Notes: generated from the sequence alone by a model not told the origin. A stretch of DNA of 64,000 nucleotides from Trebonia sp963785645 (GCA_963785645.1 CAWAWG010000021.1:62001-126000), one strand, 5' to 3'; positions 39,988-51,670 are shown, counted from the stretch's first letter. Translations and numbers: made by a program.

Positions 39988-42900
39988 GTGAGCATCAGCA
40001 GTGACGAGGGAAAGCAGCTGGCACAGCCGGGGCGGGCAGGGGCGCCGCCCGAGGCGGCCGGGCAGTCCGCACCAGAGCAGTCGCGCGTGCACGTGCAGTC
40101 CGCGCAGGCGGCCGAGTCCGCGGTTGTCATCCAGGTCGGCGGCGACCTGTACCTGTCGGATGCCGGTCTTACCAGCCTGTGGACGCCCAAGGAGACGACT
40201 CCCGGCGAGTGCCCGTACCCGGGCTCGACGCGTTCGGCCCTGGCCAGGCGAAGTGGTTCTTCGGCCGGGAGACGGTCACCGGAGAGTTGCTCCGCTACCT
40301 CGACGAGATGGCTCGCGGCGGTCCCGGCGGGCCGCTGCTCGTGGTGGCGCCGTCGGGCACCGGCAAGTCCTCGCTGCTCGGCGCCGGGCTGCTGAACGCC
40401 CTGGCCGAGGGACGGCTCCCGGCACCCGGCTCGGCCGGGTGGCCGCGCCTGATGATCACGCCGGGGTCCCACCCGCTGCGGACGCTGCGCGCGGCGCTCG
40501 CCACCCTGGCGAACGTCGCAGACCGCCGTCGGCGACGCTCGCATTCGTCGTGGTCATCGACCAGCTTGAGGAGATCTTCACGCTGTGCGAGTCGGAGGCG
40601 GAGCGCTCCGGGTTCCTCGATGAGATCGGGACCCTGGCCGCCGACGCGGGCCCGGGCAGCGCCCTGGTCGTACTCGGCATGCGGGCCGACTTCTACGCCC
40701 GGGCGACCGCGTACCCGGTGCTGCGCCAGGCGATGCAGTCCCGGCAGGTGGTGCTCGGCGCGATGACGGCCACCGAGGTGCGGCAGTGCGATCATCCGCC
40801 CGGCGCGGGCGGTGGGCCTGACGCTGGAGGCCGGGCTCACCGAGCGGCTGCTGCGCGATCTCGGCGTCGACGAGGGCGCCCGCGGCGACGGACGAAATGC
40901 AGGCGCAGCGACCCGGGCCCGGACGGGGAGCGGAGCGCGGCGGCGGCTACGAGCCGGGTCGGCTCCCGCTGCTGGCCCATGCCCTGCGCGCGACCTGGCA
41001 GTTCCGTGACGGCAATCGGCTGACGCGTCGCGGGCTACGAGGCGACGGGCGGGATCGCGGGCGCGATCGCCCGGACGGCCGAGGACGTCTACGCCCGGCT
41101 CGACGAGCCCGGGCGGGCGGCCACCCGGCAGATCTTCCTCGGCCTGGTCCGGGTCGGCGCCGCCACCGGCGACGGCGACGCGACCGCCGACACCCGGCGC
41201 CGGGTCGCGGCGGACAGCCTGCTCGCGCGGCGTAGCCGACCCGGCGGCGGCGCGGGCCGCGCTCGACGCGTTCACCGCCGCGCGGCTGCTCACCTCCGGC
41301 GGGCAGGCGGTGGAGATCACCCACGAGGCGCTGCTGCGCCGCTGGCCCCGGCTGCGCGGGTGGATCGACGAGGACCGGGCCGGCCTGCTCGTCCGGCAGG
41401 AGCTTGAGGACGCCGCCGCCACCTGGGCGCGCGAGGGCAAGGACGCGGCGGGCCTGTACGGCGGCGTGCGGCTGGCGTCGGCCCAGGCGTGGGCCGCCGA
41501 TGCGGTCCATGTCCGCGGAGCTGACGCAGGCGGGCCGGGACTTCCTGGCGGCTTCCGAGCGGCGGCGCAGGCGGGGCACCCGCCGCCGCAACGGGGTCAT
41601 CGCGGTACTGGCCGCGCTGTCGCTCGCTGCTCGGCGGCCTGTCGGTCTTCGCCCTGAACCAGCGGTCCACCGCCGAGGCCCAGCGGTCCGCGGTCCAGGT
41701 GGAGGACGACAGGCCGAGGGCGGGCTGCTCGCGGCGGAGGCGGCGCAGGCCTGGTCGGACTTCCGGCCGGACACCGGCCTCAAGTTCGCGGTGGAGGCCG
41801 AGCGTCTCGATCCGTCGTCCCCCCAGGTACGCAGCACGGTGCTGACCACCCAGGCGGTGCCCATCACCGGGCGGCTGCTGGTCAACGGCGCTCCCCAGGA
41901 GGCGAACATCACGGGGGCAGCGTTCAACCCGGCGGGCACCCTGGTCGCCGGGACCAATCAGTACGACATGGTTCAGCTGTGGAGCGCGGCCACCTACCGC
42001 CTGCTCTGGTCCTTCCGGTTCCCGAGCATTGACGGCGACTACGCGCAGTCCAACGGCGTCGCCTTCAGCCCCGGACGGACGCACCATCGTGGTCGCCCAG
42101 CCAGGGCGGGCTCTGGCTGTTCGACGTGTCCAACCCGGCGCACCCCGTGCACGTCGGCACCCTGGCCGTGCCCGCCCTGCCGGGCGATCCCGCCCCGGCG
42201 GTAACCAGCGTTGCCCTCAGCCGCGACGGGACCATGGTCGCGGCGGGCATTGCCACCAGCGAAACGAACATCACCGCGGGCCTCGTGCTGCTGTGGAACC
42301 TGTCCACCCGTGCCCTCGCCGGCGTGATCCCCGAGGACATCACGACGACCGAGCCTTGCCTTCACCCCCGACGGGCAGTCTCTGGTCACGGGGATGGTCA
42401 ACGCCGGCGTCGACCTGTGGAACATCGGGCGGCGCACCAGGACGGCCGTCATCCTGGCCGGAAGCCCCAACGTCGTCACCAACTCCCCGGTCGCGGTGAG
42501 CCCGGACGGTCAGACCATCGCGTTCAACGACGGAGATCGCCACCTCCGTCTACGCCGTCAAGCTCTGGAACCTGGCCAGCGGCCAGGTCACGGCGACGGT
42601 GAAGGCCAACGGTGTCCAGGGCATAGAGTCACTGGCCTTCAGCCCCGACGGCACCCAACTCGCCGCGGGCGGCTTGGACGGCACGGTCCGGCTGTTGGAT
42701 ACCAGCGATAAGAACACCGCACCGGTGCCGCTCGGGACTTTTTCCGGCCACCGGTACGCGGTCTTGCAGGTGGCGTACAGCGACAACGGCCTCACGCTGG
42801 CCAGCGCAAGCGAGGACGGGACGATCGACCTGTGGAATACCCGGGGGCCGGTCCCCGGCGGCGCCGCCAACGCAGTCGGAGTCGCTCGTGTCCAGCCCGA

Positions 42901-43917
42901 ACGGGAAGACACTGGCGATCAGCACCACCACCGGCGGCCGCTACGTCGTCGCCCTGTACAGCCTGCCCGCGCAGAAGCTGCTCGGCCTGCTGCCGGCCAG
43001 CGGCTCCGCGGCGCTGGCGTTCAGCCCGGACGGGACCACCCTCGCCGTCGCGTCGGCCAGTGTGCCCGGCGATCCCGTCGAGCTGTGGAACCTGGCCACC
43101 CGCGGATGACCGGGCAGTTCACGACCGGCTTGACGACCAGGGTCAACAGCATCGCGTTCAGCCCGGACGGGACGCTGCTGGCCGTCTCCGGCATCAAGGA
43201 CACCACCATGCAGGTGTGGTCCACCGCGCGGCTCGCCCGCGTCGCCTCGTTCAGCGTCATCCAGCAGCACGCCATTCTCCGCGCAACTTGGCGGCGGCGT
43301 GTTCCAGGTGGCCTTCAGCCCCGACGGACGGCTGCTGGCCGTGGTCGGTATCGACGGGACCATCCGGGTCTACGGCGTTCCCGGGTTCTCCCTGGTGGAC
43401 GTACATCCCGATCCTGGACTCGACGACATCGGTGTCTTTCAGCCCGGACGGGCGCGAGCTTGCGTTCGGCAACAGTGACGGCAACGTGAACCTGTACTCG
43501 GTGCCCGCGACCTACGCCAGCCTCAACGGCCAGATAAAGTACCAGGGCTCCTTCTCCGCCAGCAGCAAGGGCATCTACAGCGTGCTGTTCCTCTCGGGTG
43601 ACTCCCTCGTCGCGGCCGGAGCGGACGCTGTCGCGCGGTTCTGGACCGTGCCGGCCGGGAACTTCACCCCCACCAACCCCTTCACCGTCACTACCCCGGA
43701 GCAATCCATCACGACGCACAGCGGGGCGATCTGGGCCCTGTCCTACAGCGCGCCGCTCAGCCTGCTCACCACGGGTTCACCGCTCGGCTCGCGGATATGG
43801 GACACCAACCCGGGGCAGGTGGCGGCGAACATCTGCCAGACCCTGAAGGCCCCGGTCCGGTCGAACCTGTGGCAGGACTACCTCCCGGACATCCCGTACA
43901 CGTCCGTCTGCGGCTAG
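39988..43917 (+). CDS. STAND (nSTAND1-type) NTPase with membrane span and WD40 repeats (many frameshifts)
   Basis: About 1310 codons read across roughly fifteen frame changes. The N-terminus (GTG 39988) carries SAVVIQVGGDLYLSDAG at 40117-40167. Then comes the nSTAND1 NTPase: VPGLDAFGPGQAKWFFGRE, Walker A VVAPSGTGKSSLLGAGL, Walker B FVVVIDQLEEIFTLC, LVVLGMRADFYARA, and the winged-helix region (YEPGRLPLLAHALRATW, EITHEALLRRWPRLRGWI). One membrane span follows (GVIAVLAALSL, then LLGGLSVFALNQRSTAEAQ). A WD40 propeller comes last, with repeated AFSPDGT/LDG motifs to TSVCG at 43917. Related proteins are ligand-sensing switches that recruit effectors. No kinase activity of its own is seen. Confidence 0.82.
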
Positions 43918-44459
43918 CGAAGGGATTCTCGCGGTCGGCCGCTTCCCGCGGCCACGGCCGGGCCGCCGTCCCTCGGCGAGGGTCCGCGTCCCGGCCAGCG
44001 CCCGCGCTCGCCGCTATCCAGTCATCAGAACGAGAGCGCGGTTCGGCGTCCAGGCCGGCCATGGCCCGAGCAGATGGCATGCGCGGCCGCGGGCAACCAC
44101 CATCCGTTCGGGCTCACGGTGTTGATCTTCCGGCTTTGCTTTGGGCCGCGCCGGCCGCAATCGCGCCCGGCCTAATGCCGTTGATTTAGAGGAGCGTGAT
44201 GTTGCCGGGGACCGTTTGTCTGACGATACTGGCTGGCAGCACCAAGATCACGAAAGAATTAAGCAGCTTATAACCTGCAAAGTTTCCGCGTTAATGAACT
44301 GGGCTGCTCTGATACCGGACAGAACGGGCACGGTACGGCTCCCGGCACAGTCGGCGGACCGCCTAAGTTAACGGCACTGCGCATCCGGCCAACATCTGGT
44401 CACGACAGCAGGCCGAAGTTCCCTGCGAGGTGCTGACGGCCGCCCGCCTGAGCGCTGAC
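43918..44459. other. Intergenic stretch, no gene recognised
   Basis: About 540 bases between the STAND gene and a minus-strand small gene. Open frames here are short, in mixed phases and without ribosome-binding sites. No hairpin with U-tract is seen. The part near 44180-44370 is AT-richer. Confidence 0.4.
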
Positions 44460-44732
44460 CTAGCTTATTTTCTTGACCCGGCCGGAATCGGCGTCCGGGT
44501 CGGTGGCATTCGGATCGGCCGGGCCGAGGTCGGCGGCGCCCAGGTCGTTGTCGCCGATGATCTCGAACTCGCCCTCGTCTGGCTCGTCCGGCCCTACGCC
44601 GCCGTCGCCGGCCGGCTGACCCACGCGCGGGCGCACGCGCTGCCGGTGCTCGGGCGGGCGAGCCCGCGGGCCGGCCACGTCTTCGTCTTCGGACTTCGCC
44701 CGCGGGTCGTGCCTTGCCGTGTTCTGGCTCAT
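44460..44732 (-). CDS. Small acidic, probably disordered protein (90 aa)
   Basis: The ATG at 44732 has GGAGG 5 bases upstream, which decides the start over longer frames. The N-terminal half is basic and Pro/Arg-rich (RPPEHRQRVRPRVGQ). The C-terminal half is strongly acidic with a repeat-like DLGAADLGPADPNATDPD and ends RVKKIS. There is no Cys, no membrane segment and no recognised family. It lies in the same orientation 212 bp downstream of a polyketide-synthase-like gene. A peptide precursor role was considered, but no modifying enzyme is adjacent. Confidence 0.6.
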   Translation of the reverse strand: MSQNTARHDPRAKSEDEDVAGPRARPPEHRQRVRPRVGQPAGDGGVGPDEPDEGEFEIIGDNDLGAADLGPADPNATDPDADSGRVKKIS

Positions 44733-44943
44733 GGCTTGCCTCCAGTGCCGGCGCTCTGCTGAGCCGACTCTGACTAACTGCCCGGTCCGATGGCGCCTTA
44801 ACAGTACGAAAGGTGCTATCCCGGCTGGCACCGTCTGGGCGGTGCGAAGCCGCCGCTGCACCCCGACGCAACCGGGAAATTAACTATAAATTTGTCCCAA
44901 TACGATCAAATTTCCACGATAACTGATGACCGGGGCGTTCAGC

Positions 44944-46480
44944 TTATGGCCCGGCCTCGGCGGCCGGGGCGGTGGCCTCGTCGTTGCCCGGCAGGGGCCC
45001 ACCGCCGGGCAGGGGCACCAACTGGGGCGCGTAGAGCCTCCCGTCCCTGACCGCCAGTTCGCGTTCGCGGACGTCGTGCCTGGCGAGCCAGCTCACGGTC
45101 CGCAGGCCGCCCGGCGCGCCGATGTCGACGAGACGCAGGTCTATACCCGAGTCGAGTTCGAGGCCGAGCGCGCGGACTGCCCCCCACAGCGTCGCTGCCC
45201 ACGGCGATGCGACGTCCATGACGGCCCGCCGGGTGACCACGGTTACCCGGCACGGCCCTCCCGTTGCTCCGGTGGCCGCCTCTGTTCCGAAGGCGCTGCC
45301 TGTCCGGGTGGCAGCGTCCGCTCTGGCGGCGAGCAGCGCGCGGAGGAAGTCAAGGACCCGGGAGAGAACGCGCTCGCCCGGGACAGCGCCGTTGGCGGCG
45401 CCGGTCGGTGCCCCATCGGCGCGGTCATCGGGGCCGTCATCGGGCTCATCGCAGAAGAAATCGGCTGCCCGCAGGGCGCGCATCTCCTCCTGGGCTACGG
45501 CGGACCAGAGCCACGCCGGGTCGAGGGACTCGCTGTCTATCCGAACGACACCGTCTACCCGCACGGCACCGGGCGCCATCCACCAGGCCCCCGTGTTGGC
45601 GAGCGCGGTGTCGGTCGGCGCGGTGTCGGCCAGCGTGGTGTCGGCCAGCGTGGTGTCGATCAGTTGCCCGGATCCGGCGGCAGACGGCTCCTGCTGCGAG
45701 GCGGCATGTCGGGCGCTGGCGCGCCACGACATGCCGGAAATTTCATGATTTCGACATGCGATCAGCCAGCGGGGCGCGTCCGGTTCGTCTCGCACATCGG
45801 ACTCGGCCGGCCGGTCGGAGAGTTCTGGTGGCGCGGCCCACAGTTCGGCCCCGTCGACGTCGGCCGCTACCGGCGACCAGCCGGGCCCCGGCGGGCGTGA
45901 GCCAGTCCACGGTACGTCTGATCAGGGCCAGGCCGCCGGGTATGAGCAGGCGCCGGAGCACGCCCCACGCCGCCGGGGCGAGCTTGTCCATGCTCGCGTC
46001 AACGATGACCAGATCGCAGGCCGCCTCGCGCAGGAGGCCCGTGGTGAAGTTAACGGACGCCGGGTCCGCCAGGTCGGCGACGGCGAACCGCGCCGCCACC
46101 CCGTGGCTGTCCCGGCCGAACGCGTCGAACAACTGGCGCGTAGCCTCGGGTGACGCTCCGAGCAGCCAGAATTCCACGTCGCCGAGGTCTGCGCCCCGAT
46201 TGCCGCCGCGCCGACAGTCGGCGAACGCGGTCGCCTCCGCCACGGCTTCGTGGGTGAACTCCGCGACGCGCAGCGCGACCAGGCCGCCGCCCCGCGCCCT
46301 GAGCGCACCGATCAGGGCGGCCGGGTCGGTGAGACCGGGGACGTCGCCGAATGGTGCCGGGTCCGCGAACTTGGGCCGCCAGCGGATCAGGTGCCCGCCG
46401 CGGGCGGGCGCGTCCTGCTGCGAACTGGCGAAGGAGTTCACGTACGGACCGAGATGGGCCGCGCGGTCCGGCTGGTGCAT
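44944..46480 (-). CDS. Orphan PKS-like fragment: degenerate methyltransferase plus ketoreductase structural subdomain (one frameshift)
   Basis: About 512 residues. ATG 46480 has AGGAAGG upstream. The first half has a Rossmann-like region resembling the C-methyltransferase of polyketide synthases (CDLVIVDASMDKLAPAAWG, then LLIPGGLALIRRTVDWL), but the SAM-binding glycine loop is not evident. After one indel near 45845 the frame continues AADVDGAELWAAPPELSD. The C-terminal part (VVTRRAVMDVASPWAATLWG, LVDIGAPGGLRTVSWL, RELAVRDGRLYAPQLV) resembles the non-catalytic half of a ketoreductase. No ketosynthase, acyltransferase or carrier domain is near. A middle loop has repeated LADTT units. Function unknown; possibly a PKS remnant turned stand-alone protein. 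Confidence 0.55.
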
Positions 46481-46726
46481 GCATTTCCTTCCTGTGCGTC
46501 CCCACGTGCGAAGATGATGACTTTAGACCAAACTAGGGGAAGTCTGTGCCCCGCAAGTGCGCGCCAAATGCGCCCCCCGGGACAGCATCTGCCCCCCGAG
46601 TGGCGTTGGGCCGGCGGTAGCCGCTCAACGCCACTACGGGGAAAGAGCAAGGAGGGGAACGGGCCGAGCGCGACCACGCCGAGGGACAGTCGCGCCGCCA
46701 GCCATAGAGCGTGCGGAATCTGGTGC

Positions 46727-46996
46727 ATGAAGCGCGCCGACGTCTATCTCACCGAGGGACAGCTTGCCGCACTAGACCGGGCAGCGGCGGCAGCGGGCGT
46801 TTCCCGGGCTGAACTGATCCGTACGCTGATCGATCGCGCGATCGGGGCGCTTCCCCGCGCTGACCTCGCGGCCGACCTTGCCGCGATCAACGATTCCTTC
46901 GGCATCCTCGCCGGGCAGGAAGCATTCTCCCGCAGGCGGGACCAGCGCATGGACTACTTGGAACACTGTGGCCAGCCTGTCAGCCCCGGAGGCTGA
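46727..46996 (+). CDS. Ribbon-helix-helix (CopG-like) DNA-binding protein
   Basis: An 89-residue protein. MKRADVYLTEGQLAALDRAA followed by AGVSRAELIRTLIDRAIG is the beta-strand plus two-helix RHH pattern of CopG/VapB-type regulators. The C-terminal tail is hydrophilic and would be the toxin-binding part in an antitoxin, but no toxin gene is adjacent, so it may be an orphan antitoxin or a stand-alone repressor. ATG 46727 gives the exact RHH N-terminus. Its stop lies inside the terminator stem. Confidence 0.78.
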   Translation: MKRADVYLTEGQLAALDRAAAAAGVSRAELIRTLIDRAIGALPRADLAADLAAINDSFGILAGQEAFSRRRDQRMDYLEHCGQPVSPGG

Positions 46997-47012
46997 CAGG
47001 CTGGCGTCTTTT
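46971..47012. terminator. Perfect 15-bp stem terminator between convergent genes
   Basis: GCCAGCCTGTCAGCC (46971-46985) pairs exactly with GGCTGACAGGCTGGC (46991-47005) across a 5-nt loop and is followed by GTCTTTTC. It overlaps the last codons of the RHH gene and lies just beyond the stop of the minus-strand protease gene. Confidence 0.85.
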
Positions 47013-47019
47013 CAGGCGG

Positions 47020-50000
47020 CTATGAGCCCGCGTAGCTGAACGGGACGATCTGGCCTTCCTGGGGGCCGACGGTGAAGGCCGTCTTGGTGGACGGGTTGAC
47101 CTGGAGGTAGGCGCCCATCGCGTTGAACGGGCTGTTGTAGAAGTTGAACTGCTCGAAGCGGTGCAGGACGTTTCCCTGGTCGTCGAGCAGGACAATGCTG
47201 GACATGGCGTTGTTGTCGGGCTTGGCAGCCAGCGATCCCGGGCTTTCCACCTCCGCTGACAGGAAGTCGCTGGTGCCCGGGATGGCGGTGGGGAACCAGT
47301 ACCCGCTGCCGCCCGGCGCGGCGGTGGCGAGGGTCTGGGTCGCCAGGTCGTAGATCCCGACCGTGGCGTAGCTTCCCTCCAGGGCCAGGTTCCCCGTCTG
47401 GCTGACCGTGAGCCCGTACTCGAACCCCGGCAGGCCCGGGAACGGGCCGACGGCCCCGGTCTGCAGGTTGACCGTGACGACGGTGCTGTCCGCCGCGCCG
47501 GTCAGGTCGCTGACGGCCACGTACGCCTCGCCGGTGGCGGGATCCTCGGCGAAGCCGGTCGGTACGGGGAAGCCGAACGACGCCAGCTCGGGACTGATGT
47601 CCACCGGCGGGCCGAACGTCCCGGCGGCGATGTCGGCCGGCGTGACGTAGTAGTCGCCGTTGCTCCTGCTCAGCACGGCGTCCTGGCTTGTCGACTGGTT
47701 GCCGGCCACGCACAGGACGGTGCCGACCGCGCCCGGCACCGTGACGGCGCCGCCGTCGGTCCCCGTCGTGACCGGGTTGAGCAGGCGGAACGCCGTCTCG
47801 TCTTCATACAGGCCGGTGTCGCCGGCCAGCATGCCGCCGCAGACGCGGGGCGTGGTCGCGTAGATGTCGGAGGACGACGTCACCGTCGAGGTCGCGCCGC
47901 TGGACTGGCTGAAGGTCTCCACCGAGCCGAGCTCAAGGCCCGCCGCGGTCACCTGGTTCGAGGTCAGGAAGCCGTCGTCGCCGGTGGCGCTGATCCCGAA
48001 GCCGTCCGCCACCGACCCGCCGTCGGCGGCCGCGATGCCGTTCATCGTCACGGTGCTGCCGCCGCTCGCCTCGCCCACGACCCGGCCGTCCCGCCCGGTG
48101 GCCAGGATCCGGATCTCGTGGATCATCGCGGGGTCAAGCCCGACGGTGCCGCTGTTGAGCGTGACCGTGCCGCGGGTGCCGCGCAGCGGGATCCACGCGA
48201 TCGACCCCGAGTCGACGCCGTCGTCGTCGCGCTGGCTGCCGTTCGGGTTGTTGAACGTGTTGTCGTTGTTGGCGGCCGTCGGGCCGGGCGCGCTGATCTC
48301 CGCGACCGCCGCGGTGGCGCCGGGGACGCTGCTGGCGTCGTAGGTCAGCCGGAAGCTCCCGTCGTACGGGACCGACAGCGTGTCAGGCCGGCGGTGCTCC
48401 CGTAGGCCAGCGTCGGCACCTGCGGCTGCGCGGTTCCGGCGGGGGAGACGCGCACGATCGCGAACGCGGAGTCATCGGCCGACTGCCACCCGCCGGGGCC
48501 GTCCTGGATGCCGATGCCGTACACGCCCGCGCCCGGCAGCTTCGACGTGGGAATGCCGACCGTCCCCCGCGCCGCGGTCAGCGGGACGCTGTACGCCGGG
48601 GTGAAGTACTCGCCGCTCACCGGATCGACCCGGCCGGGCTCCGACACGACCAGGGTCGGATCGGCCGCACCGGTGAGACCAGTGAGGTCGTATTTCACCG
48701 GGATCACCGGTCCGGTGACCGCCGCGGGGACCACCGGCGCCGCGACGGCAGGCGTGGTCCCGTCCCAGGGGCCGAACGTCAGCGTGAACGTCGACGCCGC
48801 CAGCGTCCGGCCGCCCGCACCCGCCCGGTAGGTCAGCGTCACGCTCCGGCTGGCCGCGCTCGACTCAAGCGGCAGCCCGGCCGCCGCGAGTATCGCCGAC
48901 GGCTGCAGCCGCGCCCACGGCGACCTGGCCAGCGTGCGCCCGTCCGGTCCCGTCAGCGTGTAGCTGACGCCCGCGGCCGGCAGGCCGGTCCAGTCCGGGG
49001 AGATCGTGATCCAGTCGTCCGCCGCCATCCCTGACAGGCTGATCGCCGTCGGGTCGGTGGCGGTGAGGAACTGCTCGCCGGCCGCGCTCAGCTGCTGCCG
49101 CTGCTCGACCGCGACCCGCGCAACGGCCGGCGTGACCGACTGGTGCGCCCGCGCCAGCAGGGTCTCGACCGCGCGGCCGACGTCGATCTGCGGGCCGACG
49201 GGGACCGGGATGTCCGACTGGGCCAGCGGCCCGAGCGGCGTCCCGGTCTGCTCGAGGAAGCCGCGGACGGCCCGCGGGTTGTTCTCAAGCGCCGTGTCGT
49301 GGGTCAGCCGGGCGACCTGCAGCACCACCGCGGCGGCGGCGGCCGTTTCCGGTGCGGACGCGGACGTGCCGCCTTCGAGGTTCACGTCGACCGCGTCGTC
49401 ACCGGAGCCCGCGGCGTGGGAGAAGCTCAGCACGTCGTCGCCCGGCGCGGCGACGTTGACCCGCGAGCCGTAGCCGCTGGCGAAGTCGCGCGCACCGTCG
49501 TAACGGGTGGTCGGGTACGCGTGCACGGAGGACAGGGCCGTGTCCGCGGGGTTGTCCGGCGGTGCGGTGGTGATGTCGTCCAGCGTGGACGCGCCGACGT
49601 CGATCGAGCCCGAGTCCAGGTCCCTGGACACCGCGCCGGACAGGGCGACGTCGCTTTCGCTCGTCACCTGCCCCTGGCTCGCGGCCACGTCGGTCGCGGT
49701 CGCGCCGCCGGCCGGATCGACCGCCGCGTTGGTGTAGGTGCGCAGCCCGTCGCCGGCGGAGATGGTCACCACGATGCCCGCGTTGACGATGGAGGCGATG
49801 ATCGACTCGGTCATCGGGTCGTCTTCGAGGTAGCGGCTTGAGAAGCCGGTGGTGTCGGTGCCGAAGCCGATGGACGCGGTGATCACGTCCGGCCGCGGCG
49901 TCTGGTTCGCGGCGGCGATGAACGCGGCGTCCACGTCGCTGACCGAGCCGCCCGCGGCGGACGGCACCACCAGGCGGTAGCTCGCGCCCGGTGCGATGCC

Positions 50001-51269
50001 GAGCAGGTCGGTGTAGCCGGACCCGACCTCGCCCGCGCGCTGCTCGTCGTGCGGGAGCGGCGCCATCATGGCGAAGTCAAGCCCGATCTCGGTGAGGTCG
50101 GGGTCGTCGCCGCACGTCTCCCCGGTCGGGTCAAGCGTGCCGTCTGAGCTGGCCGTATACGTCGGGATGAGCGGCATCGACGGCCAGTTGATGTACCGCT
50201 GACCGCTGATCACCTCGGTGGTGGGGCCGTAGGCGGCCGCGTACTCGTAGCAGGGGTCGCTCGGGTTGGCCGCGGCGGAGGCGTCGTCGAGCGTGCCCAG
50301 CGACACGTTCGTGACGATCTCCCCCTGACCGGGCAACTGCCCGTACTTCTCGGCCAGGTCCGCGAACGCCGGCACCGCGTCCACGCCGGGCCGGTTCAGC
50401 AGGCTCTGCGCGCTCGAACTGAGCGCGTAGTTGTCGGGGACACCGGCAGTGCCGGCCGCGGCCGGCAAGGGTGACACGGGCGACACGAGAGCAGCCGCCC
50501 GCCTCTCCGCGGCGGCCGGAAGTTGCGTCGGCGGGACGTCCATGGTGCTTACGGTCCAGTCCGGCTCCGCGTACTCGACGTCGGGATCCGCCATGAGCTG
50601 GCTGACGGCGGACGCGACCGACGACTTGGTCAGGTGGAGCACGACCGCGTCGCTGAAGTCGAGCAGCGGCGTACCGGTCTTGGCCTGCGCGGCCACCTGC
50701 ATGGCGCTCAGCGTGGCGCGCTGCGCGGCGCTCGGGAACATCTGCTGCGCGCGGTCGACGCCCAGCTTGTCGAGGACCGTGTTGAGCGCGGCCGCGCTGG
50801 TGTAGGCGGGCGTCTTCGCCGCGAGCGAGACGGCGCTGGCCGAGACGGTGCCGGGCGCGGTGACCGAAGGCCGGTAGACGACGACCACCTGGTCCGGCGC
50901 GTACAGGGCGGGCTGGCCCTGGGTGAGGTCCGCGATCAGCGCCCCCCGGGCGGGCAGCTCCAGTGTGCCGTCGCCGGCCGGGGACACGTTCTGGCCGTCG
51001 GCACTGGCCAGCGGCACATGCTGGATCTCGGTCGAGCCGTCGGTCCCGTGCACCTCGGCGATGCCATCGGAATAGACCGTCGCCCAGCGCCCGTCCGGCA
51101 GGTCCAGGCGGGAGTACGCCACGGTCGGCTTGACCATGGCGGCCGCGGGCGAGGCATCGGCCCGCTGACTAGCCGAGGCGGCCGCGGCCGCGGGCGGGCT
51201 GACGGCGGCGAGCCCGGCCAGGATCAGGCTCGCCCCGATGACAGGAGTCGCCGCTGCTAGGCGCTTCAA
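47020..51269 (-). CDS. Large secreted subtilisin-like (S8) protein (one frameshift)
   Basis: About 1415 residues with a clear signal peptide (MKRLAAATPVIGASLILAGL, then Ala-rich). The S8-like core has TNVSLGTLDDASA, LPHDEQRAGEVGSGYTD, LLGIAPGASYRLV, PDVITASIGFGTD and the nucleophile region GGTSASAPETAAAAAVV near residue 633. The usual DTG and HGTH motifs for the catalytic Asp and His are not seen in standard form. Near 48383 the frame changes and continues LSVPYDGSFRLTYDAS. The last 370 residues or so are a beta-rich, possibly propeller-like region (GYWFPTAIPGTSDFLSAEV) ending FSYAGS. Peptidase activity is probable but not certain. Confidence 0.82.
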
Positions 51270-51670
51270 GGTTTCCCCTTACTAGGGGCAGACGGCGCCG
51301 GCGGACGCCGACCCGGCGACCTTGTGCAGCTCCGTCGGCTCCTGTGCGATGTTGTACCGAACTGATGGTGGCATGCATCGCAAAGTGGGGCAATAGTAGC
51401 GAAATGCGATAACTGTTAAATCTGGGTATCCAGCATCGTGGGCCCCGCCAGGCTTCCGGTGCCGCAGGGGTCCAGCGGGTGCAGGGGTCCAGCGGGCGCC
51501 GTGGCAGTCACCCGCCTCCGTTCGGGAAAACCAAAAGGATCAGCCCGAACGGATCCGCGGTTCCCCTGATACCTCAACTCCTTCTTCCGCCACCGGGACC
51601 GGCCTCCCGGTCGGCACGGCGGATCCAGGCCCGCTGTGCCCGCACGCAGGCCCCTATGACGCAGATCCGC
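51270..51670. other. Intergenic region upstream of the protease gene
   Basis: About 400 bases. The stretch 51370-51430 is AT-richer and probably holds the minus-strand promoter of the protease gene. A short direct repeat CAGGGGTCCAGCGGG lies at about 51466-51494. No gene is seen. Confidence 0.4.

Noticed and set aside
44460..46480. Lanthipeptide or other RiPP cluster
   Set aside because: The small acidic protein has no Cys-rich or leader-like core and no LanB/LanC, radical SAM or YcaO-type enzyme is adjacent.
46727..46996. Toxin-antitoxin pair
   Set aside because: The RHH protein could be an antitoxin but no toxin-sized gene follows it; the next gene is a convergent protease.
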